NCBI RefSeq assembly: GCF_963678635.1
Contig: NC_087063.1
Location: forward strand, 2,084,073 to 2,148,072
DNA length: 64,000 nt
Direction of reading: 5' to 3'
Source: Symsagittifera roscoffensis
Taxonomy: Eukaryota > Xenacoelomorpha > Acoela > Convolutidae
The position numbers were made by a program, and so were the translations under genes. Below, piece by piece: positions 44,661-55,080 of this stretch (within the stretch, counting starts at the first letter, position 1; every line of letters begins with the position of its first letter). The notes beneath the pieces were generated by a model. It was given only the letters and a program-made list of their open reading frames with translations, was not told the DNA's origin and searched no databases.

Positions 44661-44998
44661 TCACTCAACACGGATCATTTTCATCTCACTGGATGAGATC
44701 ATTTTCGATCCACCGCCATCGTTGTAATGTTGTTGTAGCCGGGGCACAAGTGAACTATTGACTTTTTGTCCATTTAGGTTAGCATAGGTACAAGCTCTAA
44801 ACCACCATACGCCATCTCCAAAGTGTGAAGCGCAGTCAGAAAACCATACGTCCTGGTCCCTAACAATCGTTGTGAACGCCATTCCGTTGATATAATCAAG
44901 GCCACGACCTGTAATAGTGGTGTTGAGCGTGTTCTCACTTTTGGCCACCATGGAGCCAAATGTTATGGTGTAATTGGGAGCAACGCCGATCTTGAAAT
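44661..44998 (-). CDS. Last exon of a fibrinogen-related domain (FReD) protein
   Basis: The carboxy half of a fibrinogen C-terminal globular domain, normally secreted or extracellular and used for carbohydrate/acetyl-group recognition in innate immunity or in matrix proteins. Visible signatures are SDFKIG-type strand (here FKIGVAPNYTITFG), NGMAFTT, then RDQDVWFSDCA, DGVWWFRACTYANLNGQ (the WW..C..(A/S)NLNG hallmark) and a final SSSEMKMIRVE before the stop. The two Cys of the C-terminal disulphide are present. The acceptor is a good ctatacttttttag at 44999 onward. The exon starts with two bases of a split codon, which fits the 1-base overhang of the exon at 47039-47135. The calcium-site region is partly atypical. 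No stops: it appears functional. Confidence 0.8.
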
Positions 44999-45714
44999 CT
45001 AAAAAAGTATAGTTATATTTAAATCTACCCTTTCAAAACTAAGTCTAGATTTTTCTACAAAAGATATCAGAAACAATTTGGGCAAAATGAATAAATAAGA
45101 AAAAAATGAACTTAACGAAGACTCAAGATGCTTTTTTTTGAAAGATTCAAGAGCTTGAATGTGAAATGGTTGTCAAAAAATGCATACCATAAATGAACTG
45201 TTTCATGCCATGAGAGTTTCAATCCACTCTAGATCAAAAATCAGGTTTATTTGGTTAAAAAATACTATATTAAATCTACATTACAGCTACAAATCTATAT
45301 AATTTTTTCTAGAAAAAACTCGCTTAAACGTGTAATACCATATGAAAGTCACAACTATTCCACTAATTATTGGAATCGTTGTGATTGGTGCAACCTGCTG
45401 CCACATTATGAAACAAACTAATCTTGAGTAAACAAACTAATCTGAATTTATTATCACTCAGAATTTAGCTTTAAAGATGAATTCAAAAGCAAAAGATCTA
45501 TCGATGAACAGGACGTATAAAAAGTAGAAAAAGACAAACATTTTATCAAAATAAAAACTATGCTATTGAAGTTTTTGCTCTGTTAAAAATGATTGGCCTT
45601 CTGATGGTGTTTTGGTTATAGATGATGTGATTGTTTGACGTTAAGACCTTGAAATAAACAAGACAATTTGTTATTTTCGTTCGCCTATTTGGGTTTACAT
45701 TTTAAAAACAAATT
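44999..45714 (-). other. Intron sequence of the FReD gene
   Basis: AT-rich sequence between the last two exons, continuing to 47038 and containing an R1 repeat copy and the assembly gap. No other exon or gene recognised in it. Confidence 0.5.
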
Positions 45715-46140
45715 ATTGTTCCGACTTTCGATACGAAAGTAACGGAATATTTGTGCTCGGGGTGGATTTTTTTTCTTCAGAAAAATTTCGACTTTTAAAC
45801 TAGCCATTTTTGATGGAATTTTTTTTATATCATTCAAAAGGTGTTGCTTTCCTGAGCTTAAACTTGAAAAAAATATATTTCGGCTGTGATCATTTTTCGT
45901 GAAGTTATGAGGATTTAAAGGTTGCCATTTTGGCCATTTTGACCAATTTGGGACAATTAACGCGCGATATATTTCGCGCTATGAATGCGTAAGTGGAGAG
46001 TTAATTCGTCTTAAAATTGTTCCAAATTGGTTGAAAGAACCTTATTTGCCATAATTGGTTTGTTGCAAGGAGGTAACTCTATCTTTTAGTTTTTTAAATG
46101 GCGTGTGGGGGGATTATTTTTATTAAAAAATTTCAAATTT
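45715..46140 (+). repeat. Dispersed repeat family R1, best copy
   Basis: Reference copy for the family: starts about 'tgttccgactttcgatacgaaag', carries 'gggacaattaacgcgcgatat' with the complementary 'atttcgcgct', and ends 'gcgtgtggggggattattttt'. The right end runs towards the assembly gap. It sits inside an intron of the FReD gene. Confidence 0.75.
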
Positions 46141-46157
46141 TAGAAAAAAAATTTTCA

Positions 46158-46358
46158 TNNNNNNNNNNNNNNNNNNNNNNNNNNNNNNNNNNNNNNNNNN
46201 NNNNNNNNNNNNNNNNNNNNNNNNNNNNNNNNNNNNNNNNNNNNNNNNNNNNNNNNNNNNNNNNNNNNNNNNNNNNNNNNNNNNNNNNNNNNNNNNNNNN
46301 NNNNNNNNNNNNNNNNNNNNNNNNNNNNNNNNNNNNNNNNNNNNNNNNNNNNNNNNNN
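46158..46358. other. Assembly gap (N)
   Basis: About 200 N. Frames reported across it are artefacts. It lies inside the FReD intron right after an R1 repeat, so the gap probably reflects repeat sequence. Confidence 1.
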
Positions 46359-47038
46359 TATCAAATTATAATAATTTTGAGAGTTTTCAACCAAACATTT
46401 TTACCCCAAATAAGCATAGTTAACTAATTTGATTATACAAATTTTTTTGACAGCTTTTGCCTGAAAGTAAAAAATAAAATTACCAACAATTGGTCTGCTG
46501 GTTAGCGTTAGTTTTTTTTCTGATTTTCTGCAATGTAAAGCTCTGCGCTTGGTATGATTTTTTTCTCTTAGTTTCATTGATCAAAATTTTAGGTCTTAAG
46601 GAACATTCATTAATGAATCTGATATTTGAAATTTGCAAAACAATTTTTCATTCAAATGAACAAGATCAGTGGCCAATCGGAAGTCACAGAAGCTCTAGGA
46701 TAACAGAAATGGAAGTAGCGCGTAAAACGTGAATCCATTCTACTTTCAAGGATGATTCGTCGTTTTAAGTTTTCCCAGCAATCTAAATTAACCTTTGATC
46801 CATTTTTTTTCATTTACATGATTTGTGTGGAAAAAAAATTGAATTTCGAAGAGCTTTTTTGCTATCACGTTGAAATTAATTTTAAAAAAATTCTGTCCTT
46901 TTTTTCAAGTTTTTATTGTATTTTTCTCGGTTAATTGAAATAAATTAACTTTAAATCAGGCACAGAATCGTCAAGACGAGCGGTGGTGGCACTCGGAGGT
47001 GTGGTTTTGTGAAATTTGTAAGAAAAAAGGGACTTTAC
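46359..47038. other. Intron sequence, nothing recognised
   Basis: AT-rich. A plus-strand frame at 46490-46732 has no supporting signal. Confidence 0.4.
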
Positions 47039-47135
47039 CTGAACAGGCGTAAATGTATGGGAGATAATCAAGACTTGCACAGACTTTTATACGTCGGCCG
47101 TTAAGTTTTTGAAAGATTGTTTCCCATTTTGAAAT
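47039..47135 (-). CDS. Penultimate exon of the FReD gene
   Basis: A 97-base exon with a clear acceptor (ttttatttag before 47135) and donor (GTAAAG after 47039). It starts in phase 0 and is open throughout. It encodes ISKWETIFQKLNG, then RRIKVCASLDYLPYIYACS, and leaves one base that joins the two bases at the start of 44661-44998 to form an Asp codon, giving ...ACS-D-FKIG. In fibrinogen domains this position holds the strand 'YA.Y..F.I', so the join restores the expected order. The first half of the domain (with the GGW motif) must lie further upstream on the minus strand and I did not find it. Confidence 0.65.
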
Positions 47136-47161
47136 CTAAATAAAATTCACAGAAAATAGTT

Positions 47162-47985
47162 TTAATTCAACTGGACAACCAAAAAAATATATATAATTTT
47201 CGATAAGTAGCCCATATCTTTTAAACTATCCAATATCAGAGAACGTAATGAAGGATTTTTTAAAGGTTGGCAAGTCAACGTACAGGATGGTCGGTTTGCC
47301 GAAACGATTAACTGTTTCAGTTTGCTGAAAGTTTGATTATTCTTTGAAGTGATTGGCTGCACGGTATCAAGCGCTGAAAAAGCATCGCTTCCCGTGAAAC
47401 TTCACTATTGTCCTTCATCACTGGTTGTTTTGCCACCTAAAATTTTTTTTTTTTCGCAAAACAGAAAGCAAAAAAAAACACTTGCCTCCTAATTACGTTT
47501 TTTCTCTAATTACGCCAAAAAACAGCTCATATAACAGAAAAGGATATTTTTTTTTTGAAATTTTTAAACAAATTTTCATTACGTTGATTTTTGAAAAAAA
47601 AATTAAAATAAAAATGTTAACTGTAAACTCAAATGTGATTTTTTCGCGGTTCTATGAAATCAATCCGACTTAAAAAACTCTGAAATGTAAAAAGATTTTG
47701 TTTATCAGATTTTTTTGGCTGAATTTTCCAAAACAACAAAGTCTTTGAACTCATCGACGTTTTTCCAACCTCCTATTATGTATGGACATATAGTTTTTAA
47801 AACTTAAAGCTTAAAAAGGCACATGGTCTTAAATCACAAAAAGTGCTGCTCTGTACGATACTCTTTCTCATTTTTAGCGTGATTTTGAATATGTGTGTGG
47901 CGACTGTTCAAAACTTCTTGGTTTAGAAACATGATATTATTTCAAAAATTTCAATCATTGACGATGTAAAACTCTCATACTTCCA
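47162..47985. other. Coding-like minus-strand stretch and spacer, unassigned
   Basis: A minus-strand frame at 47162-47387 is preceded by tgctttttcag, a plausible acceptor, and reads openly (with CTLTCQPLKNPSLRSL), but it lacks a good donor and resembles nothing I know. It could be another exon of the FReD gene or chance. From 47390 to 47985 nothing is recognised. Confidence 0.25.
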
Positions 47986-47989
47986 GAAC

Positions 47990-49400
47990 ATGGATTTTAA
48001 CATGAATTGAAAGTTTTAGAAGTGATAGGAGAATGAACTTCATGGAAGCAGACAAAGGAAAAAGAGGGGTTATGGTGGACCAGTATAAACCACTTAACGT
48101 GAATTGGGTTTTGAAAAAGCGATAGGAACACCAAATTTGATTCGGACAAGCAGCACAAAAAGAGGAGTTATGGTAGATCAGGACATGTAAAAGAACAAGA
48201 ATTGACACATTTTGTTGAAACTCGGAGTACTAAACTCGGTAGACTGGGGTATGAACATAACATTAACGGAACGTATCTAAAGCGAACAAGAGTATTGAAC
48301 TTGTTGGTGCAGACAGCAAAAGTGGATGGGTTATATTAAAAGAAGATATTGGTCAATATGAAAAGAATAGTTTTTCATGCGAGCAGGTGTATTGAATTTG
48401 GTGGGTGAGGACAACAGAACAGAGAGTTTATTGTAGACCGGGATAAGGAGTTGAACATGAAAGGAAAGTTTTAGAACTTCTTGCATGCCGACAAAGGAAA
48501 GAGAGGAGCTAGGGTAGACCAGTGAAAAAAATTAACTTGAGTTGAATTTTGAAAAATCAATCGGAGTACTGAACTTGGTTGGGACAGACGGCAGAAAAAG
48601 GGGGAATATGATAGACCAGGTTATGTAGAATAACCTGAATTGAATTCTTAAAAAGCAATATGAGTAGAAAATAAGGAGAAGGACAGAAGAGTGAGAGCGG
48701 GTCTACTGTACACCAGGTAGTTGAAGTTAAAATGAACCAAACTTTTTAAAATCGATACGAATCATAATCTTGGTGGGGGCAGACCCAAAAAGAGAGGGAT
48801 TACGGTAGACATAGATATGTAAGTTAACATTATTCGAATGTATCTAATGAGACCAAGATCATTAAACTTGGCGGGGCAGACGGCAAAAGTTGATCTGTTA
48901 TGCTAAATGAGGATATGCAGGTTGAAATGAATAGATTTTTGTTCAATCGACCAGGTGTATTGAACTTGCTGGGGAAGGCCAAAAAAGAGAGAATTCATTG
49001 TAGACAGAGATATGGAGTTTAACATGAAATGAAATTCTTATAGTGATACGAGAATGAATTTGGTGGATGCAGACAGAGGAGAGAGAGGGGTTATGGTAGA
49101 CAGTAAGAAAATTTTAAAGTGAACTAGACTTTGAAAAAGCAACAGTAGCACTGAAATTGGTTGGGACAGACAGCAGAAAAAGAGGGGTTATGGTAGATCG
49201 AGACATGTAACATAGCGAGAGTTGATCTTATTAAATTTGGCGGGGCAGACAGTAGAAGGAGAGGGATAATGGTGGACCGTGGTACCCAAAAAATCCTTAA
49301 CTGATTGTATTTACGGCAACCAAGAGTTTTGAACTTGATGGGGGTAGACACAGCAAAATTGGATGGGTTATAGTAGAAGAGCATATGAAGGAGTACCATA
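47990..49400. repeat. Degenerate tandem array, about 100 bp x 14
   Basis: Units share 'agaggggttatggtagacca', then 'gaattgaa(t)tttgaaaaagcgat(a)ggag', then 'actgaacttggtggggacagac(a)gcag'. The 'ggttatggtaga'-like landmark recurs at about 48065, 48170, 48325, 48430, 48505, 48605, 48705, 48800, 48895, 48990, 49090, 49190, 49260 and 49365. Unit length varies (70-155 bp). It lies in the presumed intron between the EGF-like exon and the FReD exons. Confidence 0.8.
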
Positions 49401-50685
49401 TATTGGGGCTGAAGGGTGGGGGGAGGTGTGCCGGCGGTCTCCCATGTTTTAAGATATGGAAAAGAAAAAACTTTTATTTCGAAAAAAAATTATTTTGAAA
49501 AGTCGAAAAAACAACTTTTTTGAATTGTAAGTTTCAGGTGGTAGGTATCGGAAAAGTTTTTGAAATTGTTTTGAATGGTACATGCAATTTAACTTTAAAC
49601 ATTTTTATTTTGAGAAAACGAGAAACAATTTTGGATGGTAAGTTTCAAATAGTAAGTTTTGACAAAAAAAAATTTTCGATTTAGAGTATGCAATCTTAAG
49701 CTAAGATTTAGAATATATATTTTTCAAAAAATTCTAGTGAACAAATACTTCATCTTATTTATATTCCCATACTTTATGTGAGCAAAATTGACATGAAGGA
49801 ATTATCATTGACAGGTTAATTATTCTTTTCCACGGAATATCAGAGGATATTTGACAGCTCCTTTTGATTGATTACTTTTATATCCAACTTGATCTTTCAA
49901 TTCCCCACCTTGTCTGGAGATAGGATGACAGCTCCATCATACTTATAATTTTTATGACTTATGTTCATATGTTTTTTAATTATCTCACGGTTATATGGTA
50001 GATGCTTCCTAGCATTTCCCTACGGAGTTAACAAAGCGTGAGTTGCGTTCTTGAAATATTGAACTTCAAATTTTCAAAAAAAATGAAACACATCGATTCA
50101 AAACTGCTTGAATTTTCATTGGAACTAAGAAAAAAATCTGCAAAAACTCTTAACTTTCGACCAATGAGAGGTTTCCATAAAACTCTCAATTTTACTTCAA
50201 CAGGGGTATTTGATCTGTCCTATTTCTTGCTACGATTAATTTCAGTTCTCCTTTATAACTTTGATTTTAAAATTGCCAAAAACATCATCCAAATTTGTCA
50301 TTTGCGTTGCCCTGGTAAAATTTTACACTGAGCAATGTATAATATCTTAAATCTTTTTGCGTCTTTTTATTTTTTTATGTTAATTTTTTCTATCTTTCTC
50401 GAAGTAAACTTTCCAAGAAACTTGTAAAATTTACTAAAACTTCATTAATTCTACTATTAAATTTTTTAATTGGGAGGACTACATCCTCCATATACCATCA
50501 TCATTCTTCGTGTATTTCACCAAAAGATTAGTTGCTAAGATACTTTTTGTATAAAAAATAAGGAATTAAAAATAATAATTTACATAAGTAAATAAAGAAT
50601 TCACTGCACCGTACAGTAAATATACAACAAAGTTTTACGTTTATAAATAAACAATGTCTTTTAAAAAATATGATAAGTAACTTAC
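49401..50685. other. Spacer with one weak plus-strand candidate
   Basis: A plus-strand frame at 50038-50331 (97 codons) ends in a normal stop. Its segment FTSTGVFDLSYFLLRLISVLL is faintly like the last membrane helix of arthropod gustatory receptors, but the diagnostic TY....QF ending is missing, so I do not call a gene. The rest holds nothing I recognise. Confidence 0.25.
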
Positions 50686-50826
50686 CCGCACTTTGGTATT
50701 GAATCAACAAAGTCCCATACACAAGTTTCATGTAGTGGGCAAAAGTTATTGGGTACTGTTTTACAGCTTAGGTTGAAGAAATGTCTCGGGTTTTCAATTA
50801 AATACCATTCATTCTCTGCTTTTTCT
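50686..50826 (-). CDS. Candidate EGF-like exon
   Basis: Open frame ending at a consensus donor GTAAGT (after 50686). It encodes ENPRHFFNLSC, then KTVPNNFCPLHETC, then VWDFVDSIPKCG. The Cys spacing C-X7-C-X5-C-X10-C followed by a split codon fits the first four cysteines of an EGF-like module, with the intron between the fourth and fifth. The acceptor is less certain; I chose aatccag near 50827 because the stronger pyrimidine-rich cttcag a few bases upstream puts a stop in frame. It is on the same strand as the FReD exons 3.5 kb downstream, and EGF plus fibrinogen domains commonly occur together, so it may be the same gene; the exon phases between cannot be checked because intervening exons are missing. 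Confidence 0.45.
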
Positions 50827-50939
50827 GGATTTTAGCTCTGAAGAAAAACAAAATAAATAGTAAAGAGACAATAACAATGGAGAAACCCAAAAATTTTTAA
50901 AATTTCTATAGAAACCTAAAAGTTCAAAAGAATTAAACA

Positions 50940-52143
50940 TTTTAGCGACTGTTCCGAGTTTGTCAATTTGAATGTTTGATAGTCTCTCTACCAAGACTAT
51001 CACTTCCGTTACTTGCTCCGAGGAAAAATTAAAAACATTTCTAATCTCAAGCTTTCTCCACTAAGTTATGGATAATGCAACTGTTCAGCTGCTTCCTTTA
51101 GTCAAGTCAGGTCAAAAACTAGATTAAGGTGATTTTGAAAATCTTTCATAGGAAAAACTGTAAAATCCACGTTAAACTGCATTGCATTCATTGTAACATA
51201 GGGGGACAAGGTTAAAAGGTATCTTTTTAAATAATTGCTCTTCCACCCTGAAGAATTTCTTGAATTTATTGACAGTTGAAAGGATTTTCCCGAAAAGATC
51301 ACGCAACAGCTGAATTTGTATTCATTGCAACAGCTACTCGTCTGATTGGGGCCTTATTGAAAGTTTTTTTCTGAAAAAACTGATTTTGACGAGGTGGAAT
51401 GATAAAGGTTCTTGTTACATCTTCCAGAAAATTATAATGAGCAAATTTCCTTTTCCAGATTCCATGTATGTTTTTGATGATAAGGTTCAGCTACTAAAAT
51501 TCTTTTAGCAGCTGAACAATTAGCAATTTTCAGACTAAAATTTGGATTATCAAACAACTGGTGCAAATTTAGTTTTAGCTCGAGCTAGATGAATCGGAAA
51601 TTTGCATTTTTGGTGGTTTTAATTTTCACAAGTAAACAAATCATTGGCAAGCCTGTCATAAAGTGAAAAAATTATCCCTGATCCTAAGAAAGTTACTGTA
51701 TCAGTGAACGGATACAAATAAAATGCTAACGGAATTTTTCCCAAACTATATCAGTGACAAGCAAAAATTCCGTTATTACTTACTGCCGACAAGTTGAACT
51801 CGTTCGATGTTTGTGCTTTATGAGAATCTAATCCATTGACGTTGTGAACCATTGTAGTGTTAAAGTAAACTTCACAATTGGAGATTAGAGATCTTAGTAG
51901 ATTGTTTACATAAGTTAAGTAAGATTGTGGTTTTTCATCTGAATAGTCCTCTGACTATGCTTTATGTTCTGGTTTTCTTTTTTTGAAAGCATCAAGCAAT
52001 CCTCCTTTGAAAAATTCAAACTTCAACCTGAGGTGGGCATCGCGCATTTCCAAAAAAATACTGTCCGACTCGAATTCAAACTCACTACGGCTTTCCTCAA
52101 TAGAATTACTGGGAAACACTTCTCGTGTGTAAATTGGAAACAT
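50940..52143 (-). pseudogene. Polinton-like major-capsid-type protein (F54H12.2-like family), decayed
   Basis: From 52143 downwards, frames in changing register give one protein of about 380 codons. The amino end contains YTREVFPSNS and SEFEFESDS. A segment with YLTYVNN then EVYFN lies near 51900. A Met-Asn-Thr-Asn-Ser motif preceded by a pair of Arg lies near 51320. The ORF 51102-51302 contains MKDFQNHLNLVFDLT, and 50809-51003 has VLVERLSNIQIDKLG. From memory of the family, this is the order found in the invertebrate 'F54H12.2-like' proteins, associated with Polinton/Maverick-type elements and thought to be double-jelly-roll capsid proteins. The remnant has several stops and shifts. Family recognition is fairly firm; the capsid role is inferred. 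Confidence 0.6.
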
Positions 52144-52387
52144 TTCAACGAAAATTGGGACTTAATCAAAAATCTCCAAAGAAGATTTTGTGAAAGCTCG
52201 GTAATAAAAATGACTTTTTTGATTTAGACAGATTTTGTTTCCAAAATTGTCATTCATTTCAAAAATGTCTTTGCAAGAGCGATTGAATTTCAAACTACTT
52301 TTTGAGAAATGTTTCTACTAGTTGTACGCCTGGATTTATTATTTCCACCTCCCAATTGTTTTCGAACTAATTTTATTTCGATATTTT
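52144..52387. other. Spacer within the Polinton-like cluster
   Basis: Short AT-rich spacer between the capsid-type genes; no promoter or start context could be defined. Confidence 0.3.
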
Positions 52388-52603
52388 TTAATAGTTTGAG
52401 TTTTTTATTCTACTGACAACTTCTCCAATCTCTGGATCCGCAATTTGAATAAATCTGCTCCAATTCGTTTTGCAGCTTGGACTCTCTATTTTTTTAATGA
52501 AGGGGATTGCAGTTCTTCCAAGAATTTGTTCAAGAGCACCAGAAAGTTTCCTCGCTGTCTTGCATGTCCACAAAAACAGAAAAATTAGCTGAACCTTGAG
52601 CAA
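52388..52603 (-). pseudogene. Small basic protein of the Polinton-like cluster
   Basis: Frame of 71 codons ending in a normal stop, with LSGALEQILGRTAIPFIKK and, near the end, DPEIGEVVSRIKN. A short Lys/Arg-rich protein with an amphipathic 'GRTAIPFIKK' segment sits between the capsid genes in related elements, and is thought to be a minor virion protein (comparable in position to small adenovirus core proteins). The expected Gly-rich amino end is not readable, so the gene looks broken at its start. Confidence 0.4.
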
Positions 52604-53039
52604 CCATTTCGTATGAAGTACACATTAAAACTGATTATGTGAAACCTTGCGGAACAAGAAAACAGTTCGCTAATTTCTTCGGCACAAAAAGGATTTTTTT
52701 TTGCCTGTAGTATCTACTCGTTTTATTTTTATGCTATGGGTTTTTTCATTTTTTTTAAAATATAAGTTTGTGTAGGATTGACAGTTCATGTACTGTCCTG
52801 TAGATTTTTTATCTCCATTTCTGACTTAGGAACCGTAAGGGAGTTTTTGTATTACCTACTAAATTTTACTCTTCAATACCACTATAATATATTAGGTAAT
52901 GTAATGTCGTACGAATATTGAGGTCAATGTGGACTTTTTCCTTTCATTATAACCCCTGTCTGGTTTTGTTCTAAATCACAACCAAAAATATGACTCAAAT
53001 CAGCCTTCTGAATTATAAGCACTGATTATTCCTCAGGTA

Positions 53040-53345
53040 AATGAATGACAATTTTTTGTGTAATATTATCTACTGAAATTTAAATTCCGTTATATTCGTA
53101 TTTTTGTGCGACTATACGTTTTCGAACTTTATCATTCATGGCTACAACCATGTCAACTAAACTTGGATACAAACCATGTTCAATATGCATCGTTTGAATC
53201 TTTCTTTTTTCTTCAGGACTTTCTCGCCCATCTATGAAAGTAAATTTTCCCTCAGTAACGTTTTGGTACAATGAAGGGTACGATATTTCTGAAATAGCAA
53301 CCTCACATTCTCCTTTAAGTTGTATTTGTTCCGGTAGAAAATTTG
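53040..53345 (-). pseudogene. Polinton-like minor capsid (penton-type) protein, N-terminal part
   Basis: Begins near 53340 with LPEQIQLKGECEVAISEISYP and continues in frame into the ORF 53080-53271 (YQNVTEGKFTFIDG, then MHIEHGLYPSLVDMV and KYEYNG). The pattern 'L.GEWEVAL.EI.YP' is the signature of the minor capsid protein that accompanies the F54H12.2-like protein in many invertebrate elements; here Trp is replaced by Cys. The rest of the protein (another 200 or more residues) is not recognisable downstream, so the gene is truncated or decayed. Order and strand agree with the neighbouring capsid-type genes. Confidence 0.55.
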
Positions 53346-53457
53346 TAAAGGAACTAAGAATATGATTCGGATATCAATTAAAAGAAGCATTAGAAACTAG
53401 CTCAATAGTAAAAGAATCCATGACAACTGATCGATAGACATTCAATTTAAAAATGAC

Positions 53458-53850
53458 TTACCTCTTATTTGAACATTTTCTCAGCTCTTCCCATAAAATT
53501 TTCCCAGAAATTTTTCTTTTTTGTGATCTTTGATGATGTAATATTTGATGATCTGTCTCCTTGCAAAATATTTTAAAAGTTCCCCCATATTCTGTTCCTT
53601 TATCAACCCAAGGTTTTTCAGGGGTGTTTTTTCGAGAAATCAACTTTCTGAAAGCTTGTAAAGTGCCTTTGGTATACTTTTTTTTCATTGTTTGAACTCT
53701 AACAAATCTAGAAAAAGTATATACAGCAACTAATAAATACTTGACTGCATTGTTTTGACTAGCTAATTTGTCTAAAAACGCCAAGTCCACACAACAGATT
53801 TCATTGATATGTTTAGAAAAAGCTTGAAGTCTTTGGAAGCCCCTGATTTA
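53458..53850 (-). pseudogene. Polinton-like integrase (RVE core) fragment
   Basis: A 110-codon frame containing DLAFLDKLA (first catalytic Asp), YLLVAVYTFSRFV, and WVDKGTEYGGTF (second catalytic Asp). Both are typical of the retroviral-type integrase carried by Polintons and related transposons, which inserts element DNA into the chromosome. The expected Glu-containing helix after about 35 residues is scrambled by a frameshift after SQKRKISGK. The amino-terminal zinc-binding part lies, if present, above 53850 in unreadable sequence. Confidence 0.65.
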
Positions 53851-54894
53851 TGGACCAAACTTTGTATACGATGTCTTGCTTTAAAAAAAATTGTTTTTTT
53901 TTTTTGATAAACCACTGGCTTTATTCAAGCTTTGAATAGATTCGTACGCAGCTCTACCCCTAGACTACATTCTGTTAAGTCTAACCTTTTCAGATTTTGA
54001 AAAAGATCTAAGTTCCTCTGTCTTTTGCTTTGGCATTCCTGTTGATAACAAGGTTAGGTGGAAGTTGAGTTGCTTTCAAAATATTAATTAATTATCTGGA
54101 GAAATGGTGTTTTTTCGCTTTAGTGCACACACAAAGTCTACAATAGATTCTTTTGTATCTCAATTATCTAAAATGATGTTATCTGACAGATTGAGTTTAA
54201 TTCTAGAAGAACTCAAAATCAAATCAATGAGATTATGATTGATGCTCGTTTTCAATCTCGCATTCACAGCACTGTACATAAAATCAAAGTGTTTGTTACA
54301 TTTTCCTACATTTTTCTAGCTTTTGTTCAAGTTTTTGTTTTTGGGCAATTGTACTTTGCGGTTAAAAAACTGAGTACGGAATTGAAATGAACTGCTCCAT
54401 ACTATGTCAATAGTTTAAAGACAAAAGGAATGACAATAGATATCAATTGTAACGCTTCAATTGAATTTAAAATCAATCTTCTTTTGTGTAGAGTAGTTCT
54501 TTTTTGTGTTAAATCTGATTTTTTTTTTCAATATTTAACAGCGTCTCCTTTTTCGATGATCTCGAAGCTCTCCTACCTGGTTTAACAAACAATCGCTAAG
54601 AAACTTAATTAAACCTTTTGAACAATTGAGAATGAGTTGTTTCGAAGTCTTAGGGAAAATTTTTGACTTACTGGGAGAAAAGAGACGTGTTGTGTACAAA
54701 TCATCCTAACAACCTGTCTCTATTCTAGCTGGTAAAAAATTTTTGTCGGAGCTGAGCACTTAAGAGAAGAATGCCACAGTGAATCAACTGTTTTTGGATT
54801 TAAATCAAAATTCAAATGAACATAAGTAACTGTTGTTGCAGATTGATACCACTATTTCAATTGAGATCCTAGACCTAGTTGTTTACTTAAAAAA
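53851..54894. other. Non-coding or heavily decayed spacer
   Basis: Contains T-rich runs near 53890 and short open minus-strand pieces but no motif I can name. It may be eroded remains of the same cluster. Confidence 0.3.
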
Positions 54895-55080
54895 TTAATT
54901 TGTAAAACATCTCTTGGCAAGTTGAACAAAATTATACGTGTATTTCACACTTATTTTGAAATTTGAAAATTCTTCACGAAAATCAACAAATATGAGCAGA
55001 TACTTATTTCCATTATTGGGAAGAGATTCAATCAAATCAAATTGTACTCCTTGGATAAATTTTAAAATTTTTCTTTGCAT
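54895..55080 (-). pseudogene. Second integrase core fragment
   Basis: A 61-codon frame with VQFDLIESLPNNGNKYLLIFVDF, the opening of an RVE integrase core with its first catalytic Asp. The sequence differs from the 53458 fragment (spacing and neighbouring residues), so it comes from a different integrase, perhaps from a gypsy- or Ginger-like element inserted in or next to the Polinton remnant. The later catalytic residues are absent. Confidence 0.5.

Noticed and set aside
46098-46427. Plus- and minus-strand ORFs crossing the N gap
   Set aside because: They owe their length to N bases translated as X; no coding evidence on either side.
50038-50331. Terminal exon of a gustatory-receptor-like gene
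   Set aside because: One helix-like segment faintly fits, but the diagnostic TY....QF ending and upstream exons are missing.
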